From positions 1-15,171 of the forward strand of contig JANYHY010000350.1 in the NCBI GenBank assembly GCA_025362165.1: a DNA stretch of 15,171 nucleotides. The letters run 5' to 3'. The notes below the pieces were generated by a model that was given only the letters and a program-made list of their open reading frames with translations, had not been told where the DNA came from and made no database searches. Shown here piece after piece: positions 7,324-14,248 of the stretch (the stretch's first letter is position 1; every line of letters starts with the position of its first letter). Source of the DNA: Myxococcales bacterium. GTDB taxonomy: Bacteria > Myxococcota_A > Polyangia > Polyangiales > Polyangiaceae. The translations under genes were made by a program, and so were the position numbers.

Positions 7324-8582
7324 CCCCACTCGCCCGCGAGCTGCGGCATGTGCGTGGGCACGCGCTTGGTGATGAAGTCGTGCGTGCGGACTCGCTCGCG
7401 CTTGGAGTGGATGTCGAGGCGCGTCCAGACGTCGGCCCAAAACGGTCCCCAGAGCTTGCTGCGGCCTTGGAGCTCGCGCTCGATCGCGAGGAGCCAAGCG
7501 TCGGCTGCGGCGACGACGTGCTTGGCCTTGCGCATCGCCTCACGCCCGTCTGCCTCCACCTTCTCGCGAGAGTCGGTCTGCCCGCCCCACCCGGCGCCGT
7601 ACTGCTGCTGCGCGCGGCCCGAGAGTTTGGACAGGTCTCGCGCGCTCTCTTCGAGCAGCTCCCGGAGCTCGTTGACGCTCGCTGTCGGAGTCGAGAGGCC
7701 CATCGCGTCGAGCGCGAGAGCCAGCGCGTCTTGCACCTTCGGCTGATCGGCGGGCTTTCGCCAGAGCACGTGGCTCAACACGCCGAGGTGCGCTGGCTCG
7801 ATCTCCTCTGTTCCATCTAGCGCCGCGCACGTCGCCATCGCGTCCACTGCCTGACGCCATCGGCGATCCGAGACCATGAGCTGCGACGCCTTGCACGCCT
7901 CTCGCAGCTCGAGCAACGCCTTCACCGTGGCCTCGGGGACGCGCACTTTGGACGCCGTGAAGTGCAGCGCGAGCGCGTCTTCGCGCGTGAGCGGCGTGAG
8001 AGAGCCTGCCGCGCCCATCGAACGATCCACCAGCCTCGTGAACGACTCCGTGCGCGCGACAGCGTCGACGCGAACGCGCAGCAGGATCCGATCGTCCAGC
8101 GCGTCCAGCCCCTCGTCGTCTTCTGGCACCTCGTTTGACGCGGCGATCATCGTCAGCAACGGCACCGGCACGCGCTCGGCTCCGTTGAAGAACACGCGCT
8201 CGTTCAAGATCGACAACAGCGCATTGAGGATCGCCGCGTTCGCCTTGTAGATCTCGTCGACGAACGCGATGTCTGCGGTGGGCAGATAGCCTTCGACCAG
8301 CCGCGCGTAGACTCCGCGCTCCAGCGCAGGCAACGAGAGCGGACCGAACACGTCTTCTGGCGTCGAGAACTTCGTCAGGAGCGTGCTGAACAGCTTGCCG
8401 CTCCACATCTCGGTGATGCGCCGCGCGAGCATCGTCTTCGCGGTGCCGGGCGGACCGACGAGCAACAAGTGTTGTCCTGCGACAGGTGCGATCGCTGCGA
8501 GTCGAACTGCGGCGGCTCGCTCGAGGAACTCCGCGTCGAGGGCGTCGATCCAGGCGCGGACGCGGGATGCGGCCTCGATCAC
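7320..8582 (-). CDS. ravA: RavA-like MoxR-family AAA+ ATPase
   Basis: 420 residues from a GTG at 8582. No earlier ATG, GTG or TTG is available after an in-frame TGA about 57 bases upstream. Motifs: Walker A GPPGTAKT at 43-50, the RavA-type stretch KLFSTLLTKFSTPEDVFGPLS at about 63-83, Walker B IAFVDE at 105-110, a sensor-1 asparagine at 150 (AASNEVPE) and an arginine at 165 (LDDR). It is close to but shorter than E. coli RavA (498 residues), so the C-terminal part differs. MoxR ATPases form hexamers that remodel or mature partner complexes, with a VWA protein as adaptor. It overlaps the VWA gene by four bases, so translation is probably coupled. Its own start shares GTGA with a possible 17-codon leader. 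Confidence 0.9.
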   Translation of the reverse strand: MIEAASRVRAWIDALDAEFLERAAAVRLAAIAPVAGQHLLLVGPPGTAKTMLARRITEMWSGKLFSTLLTKFSTPEDVFGPLSLPALERGVYARLVEGYLPTADIAFVDEIYKANAAILNALLSILNERVFFNGAERVPVPLLTMIAASNEVPEDDEGLDALDDRILLRVRVDAVARTESFTRLVDRSMGAAGSLTPLTREDALALHFTASKVRVPEATVKALLELREACKASQLMVSDRRWRQAVDAMATCAALDGTEEIEPAHLGVLSHVLWRKPADQPKVQDALALALDAMGLSTPTASVNELRELLEESARDLSKLSGRAQQQYGAGWGGQTDSREKVEADGREAMRKAKHVVAAADAWLLAIERELQGRSKLWGPFWADVWTRLDIHSKRERVRTHDFITKRVPTHMPQLAGEWG

Positions 8583-8632
8583 GCGCCGCTCGTGATCGCG
8601 CCGAGCAAGACGTTTCGTCGCGAGACGCTCAT
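8579..8632 (-). CDS. Possible 17-codon leader peptide coupled to the RavA-like gene
   Basis: An ATG at 8632 opens a frame MSVSRRNVLLGAITSGA whose TGA (8581-8579) overlaps the GTG start of the ATPase in a GTGA. Fifteen of its 17 codons end in G or C, like the real genes around it. The S-R-R-N-V-L-L-G stretch resembles the start of a twin-arginine signal, but the peptide is too short to be an exported protein. It could serve translational coupling. No good Shine-Dalgarno precedes it, and chance is a fair alternative. Confidence 0.3.
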   Translation of the reverse strand: MSVSRRNVLLGAITSGA

Positions 8633-8669
8633 GGCATCATCTTAGCGCAGACGTCGCGCGGTATCGTCG

Positions 8670-10055
8670 CTACTGGCCCGGCCACGCGCAGCGGAAGCCT
8701 GTGCGCACGCTGATGATGCCCTCGTTGAGCTCACCGCGTAGCGCTGCGAAGAGCGCGTTGTCAGTCCAAGCGCCGCCGCGCACGGTGAACAAGGTGCTGT
8801 TCTTCTCGACGCAGAGAGGATCGGAGTACACGCCGGCGGCGGACCAGCAAGGCGCTTCGATCGTCTCGTAGTTGTCGCGCGTCCACTCGCTGACGTTTCC
8901 CGCGAGGTCGACGACGCCGTTCTCGCAGTCTCCGCCGAGGCAATCACGCCCGCGTTTGGATGGTGCCGCAGGGAGATCAGGGAGCGAGCCCTTCTCGCAC
9001 GGCCCGACGACGTTTCCGTTGAGCGGGGCGGCTGGGTGGCCCCACCACGCATCGTCACAGCTCGGGTCGTCCTCGCCCCACACGTACGCGTGACCTGCGC
9101 GTCCGCTCGATGCGAACTCCCACTCGGCCTCGGTGGGCAGATCGCCGTTCAATGCTTGGCAATATCCGGCGGCGCCGCTGCGTACGACGCAGTTGAGAGC
9201 GCGATCACCCTTGGTCGTTAGCGGGTGGTTGTACGTACACCAATGAAATGGCGTCGAGGCGGACGGGCTGTATGCGGCTAAGTCGGGCGGGCCGAAGCTG
9301 TGGCGAACGGCGTCCGCGACGGTCACTTCGTGTCTCATCAAGTAGAAGGGCGATACGACGACTAGCCACTCATGTCGCGTCGTCGTGGTGTCGCCGCGCG
9401 CAGCGAGCACGCGCGGGTTTCCCATCCAATACGCGCCGCCACGTATGCACTGGACCTCTTCACCCACGGGAGGAGCCGCCGTGCAGTCAGTCGGGACGGC
9501 GCCAGACCACGTGCCTACGCGTGATGGCGCTGGTCTTCCAAAGGAAAGAATGATCCGCCCTGCGTCGTCGGCGCTGACGAGAGGCGCAGCGGCCGTGCCC
9601 TCGGGCGCACCCACTGCCTCCGTTGGTAGGAAGATCGTTTGCTCGATGATGCCCTCGAGCGCTGTCGGCGGCGTCGCGACCGTCACGTCGATCGTTCCCC
9701 ACGAGGGAGGTTGGCCGTCGAACGCTGCGGCCGCGCGGTACAGCCTCGCGCGCACGCGATAACCTTTGACTCCGGCGCGCTGAGGCACGCCGATCGAAGC
9801 GCGCAAACCACGGAACGTGCCCGTGTCGACGCCGAACTCTCGCGTGCAGAGAGGACATGGCGCGGTGGCGTCGGGTTCGAACACGTCGACGCGCAGCGTG
9901 TCGAAGAGCGGCGCTGGATCGTTCGGCGCGCTCGCTACGCCCGGCGCTGCCGACAGCGGCGCGTCTGTGTCGAAGTACAGGAGGAGCTGGCCCGTCGGCG
10001 GAAGCTCATGGCTGATGCATGCGCCGAGCACCAGCAGCGCGAGCGACCGTTTCAT
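8670..10055 (-). CDS. SUMF1-fold (FGE-sulfatase domain) lipoprotein, second of a tandem pair
   Basis: 461 residues. The ATG at 10055 overlaps the upstream gene's stop as ATGA and starts a clean lipoprotein signal: MKRS, hydrophobic core, lipobox L-G-A-C with cysteine 13. The upstream in-frame extension of 52 codons is arginine-rich shadow. A beta-rich N-terminal domain (FDTDAPL, later LRVDVFEPD) is followed by a SUMF1 domain at about 225-460. That domain shows RGGAYWMGN, a FYLMRHEVTVAD stretch, LPTEAEWEFASSG, NGVVDLAGNVSEWTRDN, VRGGAW and the closing TGFRCAWP. True formylglycine-generating enzymes have a redox/copper cysteine pair after the VRGGAW-type motif. That pair is absent here, so sulfatase activation is unlikely. 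A surface binding or structural role is more plausible. It shares its layout with the preceding gene. Confidence 0.88.
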   Translation of the reverse strand: MKRSLALLVLGACISHELPPTGQLLLYFDTDAPLSAAPGVASAPNDPAPLFDTLRVDVFEPDATAPCPLCTREFGVDTGTFRGLRASIGVPQRAGVKGYRVRARLYRAAAAFDGQPPSWGTIDVTVATPPTALEGIIEQTIFLPTEAVGAPEGTAAAPLVSADDAGRIILSFGRPAPSRVGTWSGAVPTDCTAAPPVGEEVQCIRGGAYWMGNPRVLAARGDTTTTRHEWLVVVSPFYLMRHEVTVADAVRHSFGPPDLAAYSPSASTPFHWCTYNHPLTTKGDRALNCVVRSGAAGYCQALNGDLPTEAEWEFASSGRAGHAYVWGEDDPSCDDAWWGHPAAPLNGNVVGPCEKGSLPDLPAAPSKRGRDCLGGDCENGVVDLAGNVSEWTRDNYETIEAPCWSAAGVYSDPLCVEKNSTLFTVRGGAWTDNALFAALRGELNEGIISVRTGFRCAWPGQ

Positions 10056-11788
10056 GGGGCCACCGGGCGTGCGCAGCGAAAGCCGACCTGCGGAGGTCCG
10101 TAGTCGGCGCTGACGAGGTTGAACGCATGGCGCATCGGGGGTAGCAGCTGCGCGGCGTTCGTCGCCCAGCTCGCGCCGCGCACGAGCGTCTTCCCGTTCG
10201 GATCGTCGCACTCCGGATCGAGCTGCGCGGCCGCTGCCCAGCAGTTCGACTCGTACGAATCCAGAGCGTCGCGCACGTACTCGCTGACGCCTCCAACGAG
10301 GTTGATGACTTGCAACTTCAACGACTGATCGCCCCGCGGCGCTCCTCCGTCGTCAGGCAACGGATACTCCACGGCCGCGACGCCCTGTGGCCCTTGCCGC
10401 GGATCCTCCTGCGTTGTCTCACCGCACATGAAGTCGTACGGGCCCTTCTGTGGCATGTGATAGGGGCAATGGTTGGGGTCCGCGAACACGCAACTTTCGC
10501 GACCTTCAGTGCCATAGGAGCAGTTCGAGACGCGTCCGTAGACGCAGTGGTCGTAGAGCGATCCCAGGAAGTCAGAGACACATGTCGGCGGATCGTTTCC
10601 CCATGGGAAGTCGGTCGGCTGGGGGCGGCCTGCGACACGCGCGACATACTCCCACTGCGCCTCGGTCGGGAGATCGCCACCTCGCCACTGACAGAACGCC
10701 TGCGCACCGGCCTTGCTCACGCAAGTGAGCGCGAGGTCTTCGTGACCAGTGGGAGCCGGCGTCCACGAGCACCACCCCTCCGAGACCGCGGTCTGCGAGC
10801 TGCACGAGTCGCGCAAGATGTTTCCCCCTGCCGTGACCGCGCTCGCGGGCGCTTTGAATCCGTGCGCCAAGGCGTCGCGCCACTGACCGACCGTCACCTC
10901 ATACCTATCCAGGAAGAACGGTGATAGCCGGTGGATGCGCATGGGTGCCGCTCGCTCGATCGGGCCACCGACGACCGAATCGTTCCCCATGACGAACGCA
11001 CCACCGGGTACACACACGTCTTGATCGTACAGCGGCACGCCCTTCACGGTTCGGCCTGGGCGCGGCGTCGCGTCGTCTGGACAATCTTGAGTCGCCCCGA
11101 AGTCCCGCTTGATCGCGCTTGGGATGGTCATATCGGGATTGAGCTGCGATGAGGCGAGAGGCACGAGCGTCGCATCAGTGTCGACGCAGGTCTGCTCATG
11201 GGCGAGATCCGCCATGGTGCCGAAGCACGCTCCTCGCAGGACCACGACCACCTTCCCTCGAACGCCGTATTGGAGGTTGACGCGGACCAGTCGATCGATC
11301 GCGAGATAGGGCTGAGGCTCTTCCTTCGGCGTCGCGTCCACGTCGTGGCGGAGGAGGCGCGGGAGCATGCCTTCGGGCGGGCTCGGTGTCGCCGGATCGG
11401 CGAGAGCGCCATCGGGGTTGCGGGAGATGAAACGCTCGCCAAGGTAGTCGCGGAGCTTGCCGTCTTGATATGCGCGCAGGCGCAACGTGAACGAGTGCGC
11501 GGTTGAGGTGGTGGTGTCGTCCGTGAACACGCTGAAGCTCGCGGGCCAATCCGCGCCGTTACGGAGCGGCGTGTCTCGGGAGTCGATCCAGTTGCCTTGG
11601 CCGTCGAAGAAGTCCACGCGGAGTCGGTTCACGAACGTGGGGATGGGCGCGTCCGTGTCGACGACCACCAGCGCCTCGCCGCGCGGAGGCAACGTCGACT
11701 CGTGGCAAGTGAACACGAGCGCCGCACCTACGACGGCGCGCCATCGACCGGCATCGTCGATCCAACGCACGCGAGCATGCGACCCCAT
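10052..11788 (-). CDS. SUMF1-fold (FGE-sulfatase domain) envelope protein, first of a tandem pair
   Basis: 578 residues from ATG 11788. The N-terminus has Arg/Trp residues, then AVVGAALVFTC. C28 could be lipidated, but threonine at -1 is unusual, so export is likely and lipidation uncertain. A GTG six codons in is an alternative start. The N-terminal domain carries VVVDTDAPIP and LRVDFFDG as in the next gene. The SUMF1 domain, about 265-575, shows PGGAFVMGN, FFLDRYEVTVGQW, GGDLPTEAQWEYVAR, NLVGGVSEYVRD, LVRGASW and VGFRCARP. A cysteine-rich insertion of about 75 residues between the EAQWEY and SEYVRD motifs, absent from the shorter neighbour, may form disulphides. The catalytic cysteines of real formylglycine-generating enzymes are missing. 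The stop overlaps the downstream start by four bases, so the two are probably translated together. Confidence 0.86.
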   Translation of the reverse strand: MGSHARVRWIDDAGRWRAVVGAALVFTCHESTLPPRGEALVVVDTDAPIPTFVNRLRVDFFDGQGNWIDSRDTPLRNGADWPASFSVFTDDTTTSTAHSFTLRLRAYQDGKLRDYLGERFISRNPDGALADPATPSPPEGMLPRLLRHDVDATPKEEPQPYLAIDRLVRVNLQYGVRGKVVVVLRGACFGTMADLAHEQTCVDTDATLVPLASSQLNPDMTIPSAIKRDFGATQDCPDDATPRPGRTVKGVPLYDQDVCVPGGAFVMGNDSVVGGPIERAAPMRIHRLSPFFLDRYEVTVGQWRDALAHGFKAPASAVTAGGNILRDSCSSQTAVSEGWCSWTPAPTGHEDLALTCVSKAGAQAFCQWRGGDLPTEAQWEYVARVAGRPQPTDFPWGNDPPTCVSDFLGSLYDHCVYGRVSNCSYGTEGRESCVFADPNHCPYHMPQKGPYDFMCGETTQEDPRQGPQGVAAVEYPLPDDGGAPRGDQSLKLQVINLVGGVSEYVRDALDSYESNCWAAAAQLDPECDDPNGKTLVRGASWATNAAQLLPPMRHAFNLVSADYGPPQVGFRCARPVAP

Positions 11789-11836
11789 GCAAGCAGACTA
11801 GCGCCGTTCTCTCCGGCACCATAGTTCCACACCACA

Positions 11837-11884
11837 CCTAGTTCCCCGCCTAGTTTCCCGCCTAGTTCCCCGCCTAGTTCCCAG
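11837..11884. repeat. Four-unit 12-bp tandem array in the divergent intergenic region
   Basis: Units CCTAGTTCCCCG (11837-11848), CCTAGTTTCCCG (11849-11860), CCTAGTTCCCCG (11861-11872) and CCTAGTTCCCAG (11873-11884), each exactly 12 bp with at most one change. Each holds CTAG, so TAG recurs in frame on both strands. Read on the minus strand the unit contains GGAACTAGG (GGAAACTAGG in one copy), and a partial fifth copy (GGAACTATGG) lies at 11819-11828. It sits between the divergent SUMF1 and membrane-protein genes, where both promoters should be. Confidence 0.93.
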
Positions 11885-11915
11885 AGCGTGTGAGATGCCG
11901 TAGATTGCCGGCGCG

Positions 11916-12326
11916 ATGCTCTGGCTGGTGCGCGCGGCGATCGTGATCCTGTACCCGCGCACTGACGATTGGCCGGGAGCAGAGGACTGCGATCTCGACG
12001 CGTTCTTGGAGCGGTTTCGTCGCGAGTCCACGTTCCTGATGTGGCTCGGCGTCGTCGTTGGAGCGATCGTGTTCCACCTCACGCCGCTCATGACGGTGTT
12101 CGTCCCTGCCCCTGCGTTCTTGCTGTCTCCCGCGCTCGCTGATCGACACGCGCACAAGGTGTCGTCGAGCAATGTGTACCTCGTTCGCCAAGCGATCTTC
12201 TTGGTGAAGCTCCCGGGTGGCCTCGTGTGGGGCTCGCATCCGAAGGTCCGCGAGCGCTTCGCGTTGCCCGCGCTCGGCGGCGATCCGGGAACGTTCCGAG
12301 CGAGCGAGAAGGCCAACGATCCGTGA
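11916..12326 (+). CDS. Small membrane protein preceding a GMC oxidoreductase, function unknown
   Basis: 136 residues from ATG 11916; the nearest earlier in-frame ATG is followed by a stop. A hydrophobic hairpin spans about residues 40-75 (FLMWLGVVVGAIVF, then TVFVPAPAFLLSP), with a short hydrophobic start at 1-14. The acidic loop DDWPGAEDCDLDAFLE lies between. The C-terminal part is basic and probably cytoplasmic (HPKVRERF). Its TGA overlaps the GTG of the oxidoreductase gene as GTGA, implying coupled translation and probably a joint function, for example anchoring the flavoenzyme to the membrane. No Shine-Dalgarno is evident. I do not recognise a family; it has no haem-binding or cysteine motif that would make it an electron carrier. 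Confidence 0.75.
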   Translation: MLWLVRAAIVILYPRTDDWPGAEDCDLDAFLERFRRESTFLMWLGVVVGAIVFHLTPLMTVFVPAPAFLLSPALADRHAHKVSSSNVYLVRQAIFLVKLPGGLVWGSHPKVRERFALPALGGDPGTFRASEKANDP

Positions 12327-13831
12327 CTCACTTTGCCTATCGCGGGCGTGACGAGGCTGATCTGGACATCGAGGTCGACTACGTGGTCGTAGGCTCCGGC
12401 GCGGGCGGCGCCTCTGCGGCCGTCACGCTCGCGCGAGGCGGCGCGCGAGTCGCGATCGTCGAGGCAGGCGCGTGGCGCGATCCAGAAGACTACCCAACGA
12501 GCGCGTACGGAGCGATGCGCGATCTCATGGACGACTGGGGCGCGCAAGTGACGATGGGTCGCGCGCTATGGCCCGTGGTGCAAGCGCGAACGATGGGCGG
12601 CACCACCGTCATCAACAGCGCGATCTGCGTGCGCACGCCCGACGACATCTTCGACCAGTGGAAGCGCGAGCACGGCGTGGAAGGTCTGCGCAATCGAGTG
12701 CTCGCCGCGCAAGATCGAATCGAGGAGGATCTCTTCGTCTCCGAGGTGCCCGTAGCAGCGCGCGGTCGGTCGAACCTGCTCGCGATGGCAGGCGCAACCG
12801 CGATGGGCCTCAAAGAGTCGCACTACCTACGGCGCTACGTGAAGGACTGCCTTGGCGCAGGGCAGTGCTTGCAAGGCTGCCGCGATCGCCGCAAGCAGAG
12901 CACGAACATCAACTACGTACCGGAGACGCGCGAGCGCGGCGGCGTGATCGTGTCGTGCGCGCCGGTCGATCGCGTGCTGACCGAGGGCTCTCGCGCGATC
13001 GGCGTGATCGGGCGCTTTGTGCATCCGAACACGCGCGCGGAAGGCACCCGCTTTCGAGTGCGCGCGAAGAAGGCTGTGGTGGTCGCAGCTTCAGTCACGC
13101 ACTCGCCTTTGATCCTGATGCGCTCGGGGATCCGCCTCCCTGCGCTCGGCAAATTCTTTCGCGCGCACCCAGGCACTGGTGTCTTCGGTTGCTACGACGA
13201 CCCCGTCGACATGAACGTCGGCGCCACGCAAGGCTGGGCGAGCACCCAGTTTCGAGTGGACCCAGGGCTCAAGCTCGAGACGCTCGCGATCCCGCCGGAG
13301 CTCGTCGCGAGCCGCTTCGCTGGCGGAGGCACGGAGCTCATCAAGCGCCTCTCGCGCTTCCGTCACGTGGCGATGTGGTGCCACGCGGTGCGCGCGGAGT
13401 CTGTCGGGAGCGTGAGCCGCTCTCTGTTCGGCTCGCGTCCTGTCGTTCGCTACGAGCTCGATGGCGCCGACATGCTGCGCTTCCGAAGAGGCATGCACTT
13501 GCTCGCGCAGCAACACGTCGCGGCCGGCGCGAAGTCGGTCATCCCTGGGATCGCGGGCATGCCCTTCGAGCTCGACAAAGACGACATCGACAAGCTCGCA
13601 GACGCGCCGCTGGATCCGCGCGCGTACATCGCGATCTTGAGCCACCTCTTTGGTGGTTGCGTGATGGGGCGCGACGAGAAGACGAGTGTCGTGGACGCCC
13701 GCGGCCGTGTGCATGGCATGCGAGGGCTCGTGGTCGCCGATGCGTCGGTCATTCCAACCAACCTCGGGGTCAACCCGCAACACACGATCATGGCGCTCGC
13801 GACGGTGTTCGCTGAACACCTGCTGGCCTAG
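12323..13831 (+). CDS. GMC-family FAD-dependent oxidoreductase (alcohol/sterol oxidase type)
   Basis: 502 residues from GTG 12323, chosen for its GTGA overlap with the membrane-protein gene and because the FAD-binding fold begins soon after. The ADP-binding motif is VVVGSGAGGASAA (GxGxxG at G24, G26, G29), with the ribose-binding acidic residue in VAIVEAG. The GMC signature MGGTTVINSAICVRTP follows. A cysteine cluster C176, C182, C186 (CLGAGQCLQGC) followed by KQST resembles the long-chain alcohol oxidase branch. The C-terminal GMC domain has H441 in LSHLFGGCVMG and N484 in VNPQHTIMALA. These correspond to the catalytic His/Asn pair known in cholesterol oxidase. Likely reaction: oxidation of an alcohol or sterol hydroxyl, passing electrons to oxygen or a membrane acceptor. 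The substrate cannot be read from sequence. No signal peptide is present, so it is cytoplasmic or tethered by the partner. Confidence 0.92.
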   Translation: MTHFAYRGRDEADLDIEVDYVVVGSGAGGASAAVTLARGGARVAIVEAGAWRDPEDYPTSAYGAMRDLMDDWGAQVTMGRALWPVVQARTMGGTTVINSAICVRTPDDIFDQWKREHGVEGLRNRVLAAQDRIEEDLFVSEVPVAARGRSNLLAMAGATAMGLKESHYLRRYVKDCLGAGQCLQGCRDRRKQSTNINYVPETRERGGVIVSCAPVDRVLTEGSRAIGVIGRFVHPNTRAEGTRFRVRAKKAVVVAASVTHSPLILMRSGIRLPALGKFFRAHPGTGVFGCYDDPVDMNVGATQGWASTQFRVDPGLKLETLAIPPELVASRFAGGGTELIKRLSRFRHVAMWCHAVRAESVGSVSRSLFGSRPVVRYELDGADMLRFRRGMHLLAQQHVAAGAKSVIPGIAGMPFELDKDDIDKLADAPLDPRAYIAILSHLFGGCVMGRDEKTSVVDARGRVHGMRGLVVADASVIPTNLGVNPQHTIMALATVFAEHLLA

Positions 13832-13879
13832 AGCCGTTCGACTTCTCACCTCTTACTTCTTCCGCATTCCTCTCACGCG

Positions 13880-13986
13880 CACGCGCACCTCTGCCTGACC
13901 GATCCCGTCTTGACCGCCGACGGTTGGTCGCGGGGCTCACGGGGCTCATACGGTGAACGGGTCAGGGTCACGCAGAGGTGCGCGTG
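13880..13986. repeat. Long interrupted inverted repeat downstream of the GMC gene
   Basis: CACGCGCACCTCTGC (13880-13894) is perfectly complementary to 13972-13986. Continuing inward, CTGACC (13895-13900) pairs with GGTCAG (13960-13965), with six unpaired bases on the right side. That gives 21 pairs around an interior of about 60 bases, which itself contains ACCG/CGGT and a tandem CGGGGCTCA. It lacks a U-tract, so a simple intrinsic terminator is not supported. A structured RNA or mobile-element remnant is possible. Confidence 0.75.
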
Positions 13987-14044
13987 AAGAATGGCAAGGA
14001 CATCAGTGAGGGGCTGCGGTCGGCTCGGCATGGTATCGGAACCC

Positions 14045-14098
14045 GTCGGACGGCCTCCAAGCAGGCGGTTTGCACCCCAAAAGGCCGCTAAACCCGAC
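14045..14098. repeat. Second inverted repeat upstream of the ATPase gene
   Basis: GTCGG (14045-14049) pairs with CCGAC (14094-14098). Inside it CGGCCT (14051-14056) pairs with AGGCCG (14082-14087), leaving a loop of 25 bases and a small asymmetric bulge. Eleven pairs in total. It lies about 150 bases before the ATPase start. Confidence 0.5.
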
Positions 14099-14248
14099 TC
14101 GCTCAGCGCTTATCGACCACCGGAAGGGTTGTAGTTGCACCACCGAGCGTTGGCAGACGAACCCGTGTTAGAGAACCTGAATCTGGCGCGGCAACACGGC
14201 ATTGGAGCGAAGCGCTCGAGGCGGGCGGCGTTGGGATAGACTTCGCTC

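Larger units (their letters stand above)
13832..14248. other. 417-bp intergenic region with inverted repeats, no supported gene
   Basis: No open frame with credible coding character is seen here on either strand. The left half holds a long interrupted inverted repeat (13880-13986) enclosing a 9-bp direct repeat CGGGGCTCA (13931-13939 and 13940-13948). The middle holds a second inverted repeat (14045-14098). The last 150 bases should contain the promoter of the right-hand ATPase, but I find no convincing -35/-10 pair. No T-rich terminator tract is present. Confidence 0.6.

Noticed and set aside
7324..7497. 58-codon N-terminal extension of the ViaA-like protein
   Set aside because: It overlaps the RavA-like coding region and is Arg/Ala/His-rich shadow sequence; the ATG at 7323 gives an ATGA overlap.
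10056..10211. 52-codon N-terminal extension of the second SUMF1 lipoprotein
   Set aside because: The extension overlaps the upstream gene and would bury a clean lipoprotein signal that starts at 10055.
7320..11788. vWA-MoxR ternary conflict system
   Set aside because: The third component of those systems is not visible, and the SUMF1 proteins here carry export signals instead of being cytoplasmic effectors; a RavA-ViaA-type pair explains the ATPase and VWA genes better.
13880..14248. Retron with its non-coding RNA upstream of an ATPase effector
   Set aside because: No reverse transcriptase gene is present in the window, and the ATPase follows the structured region directly.
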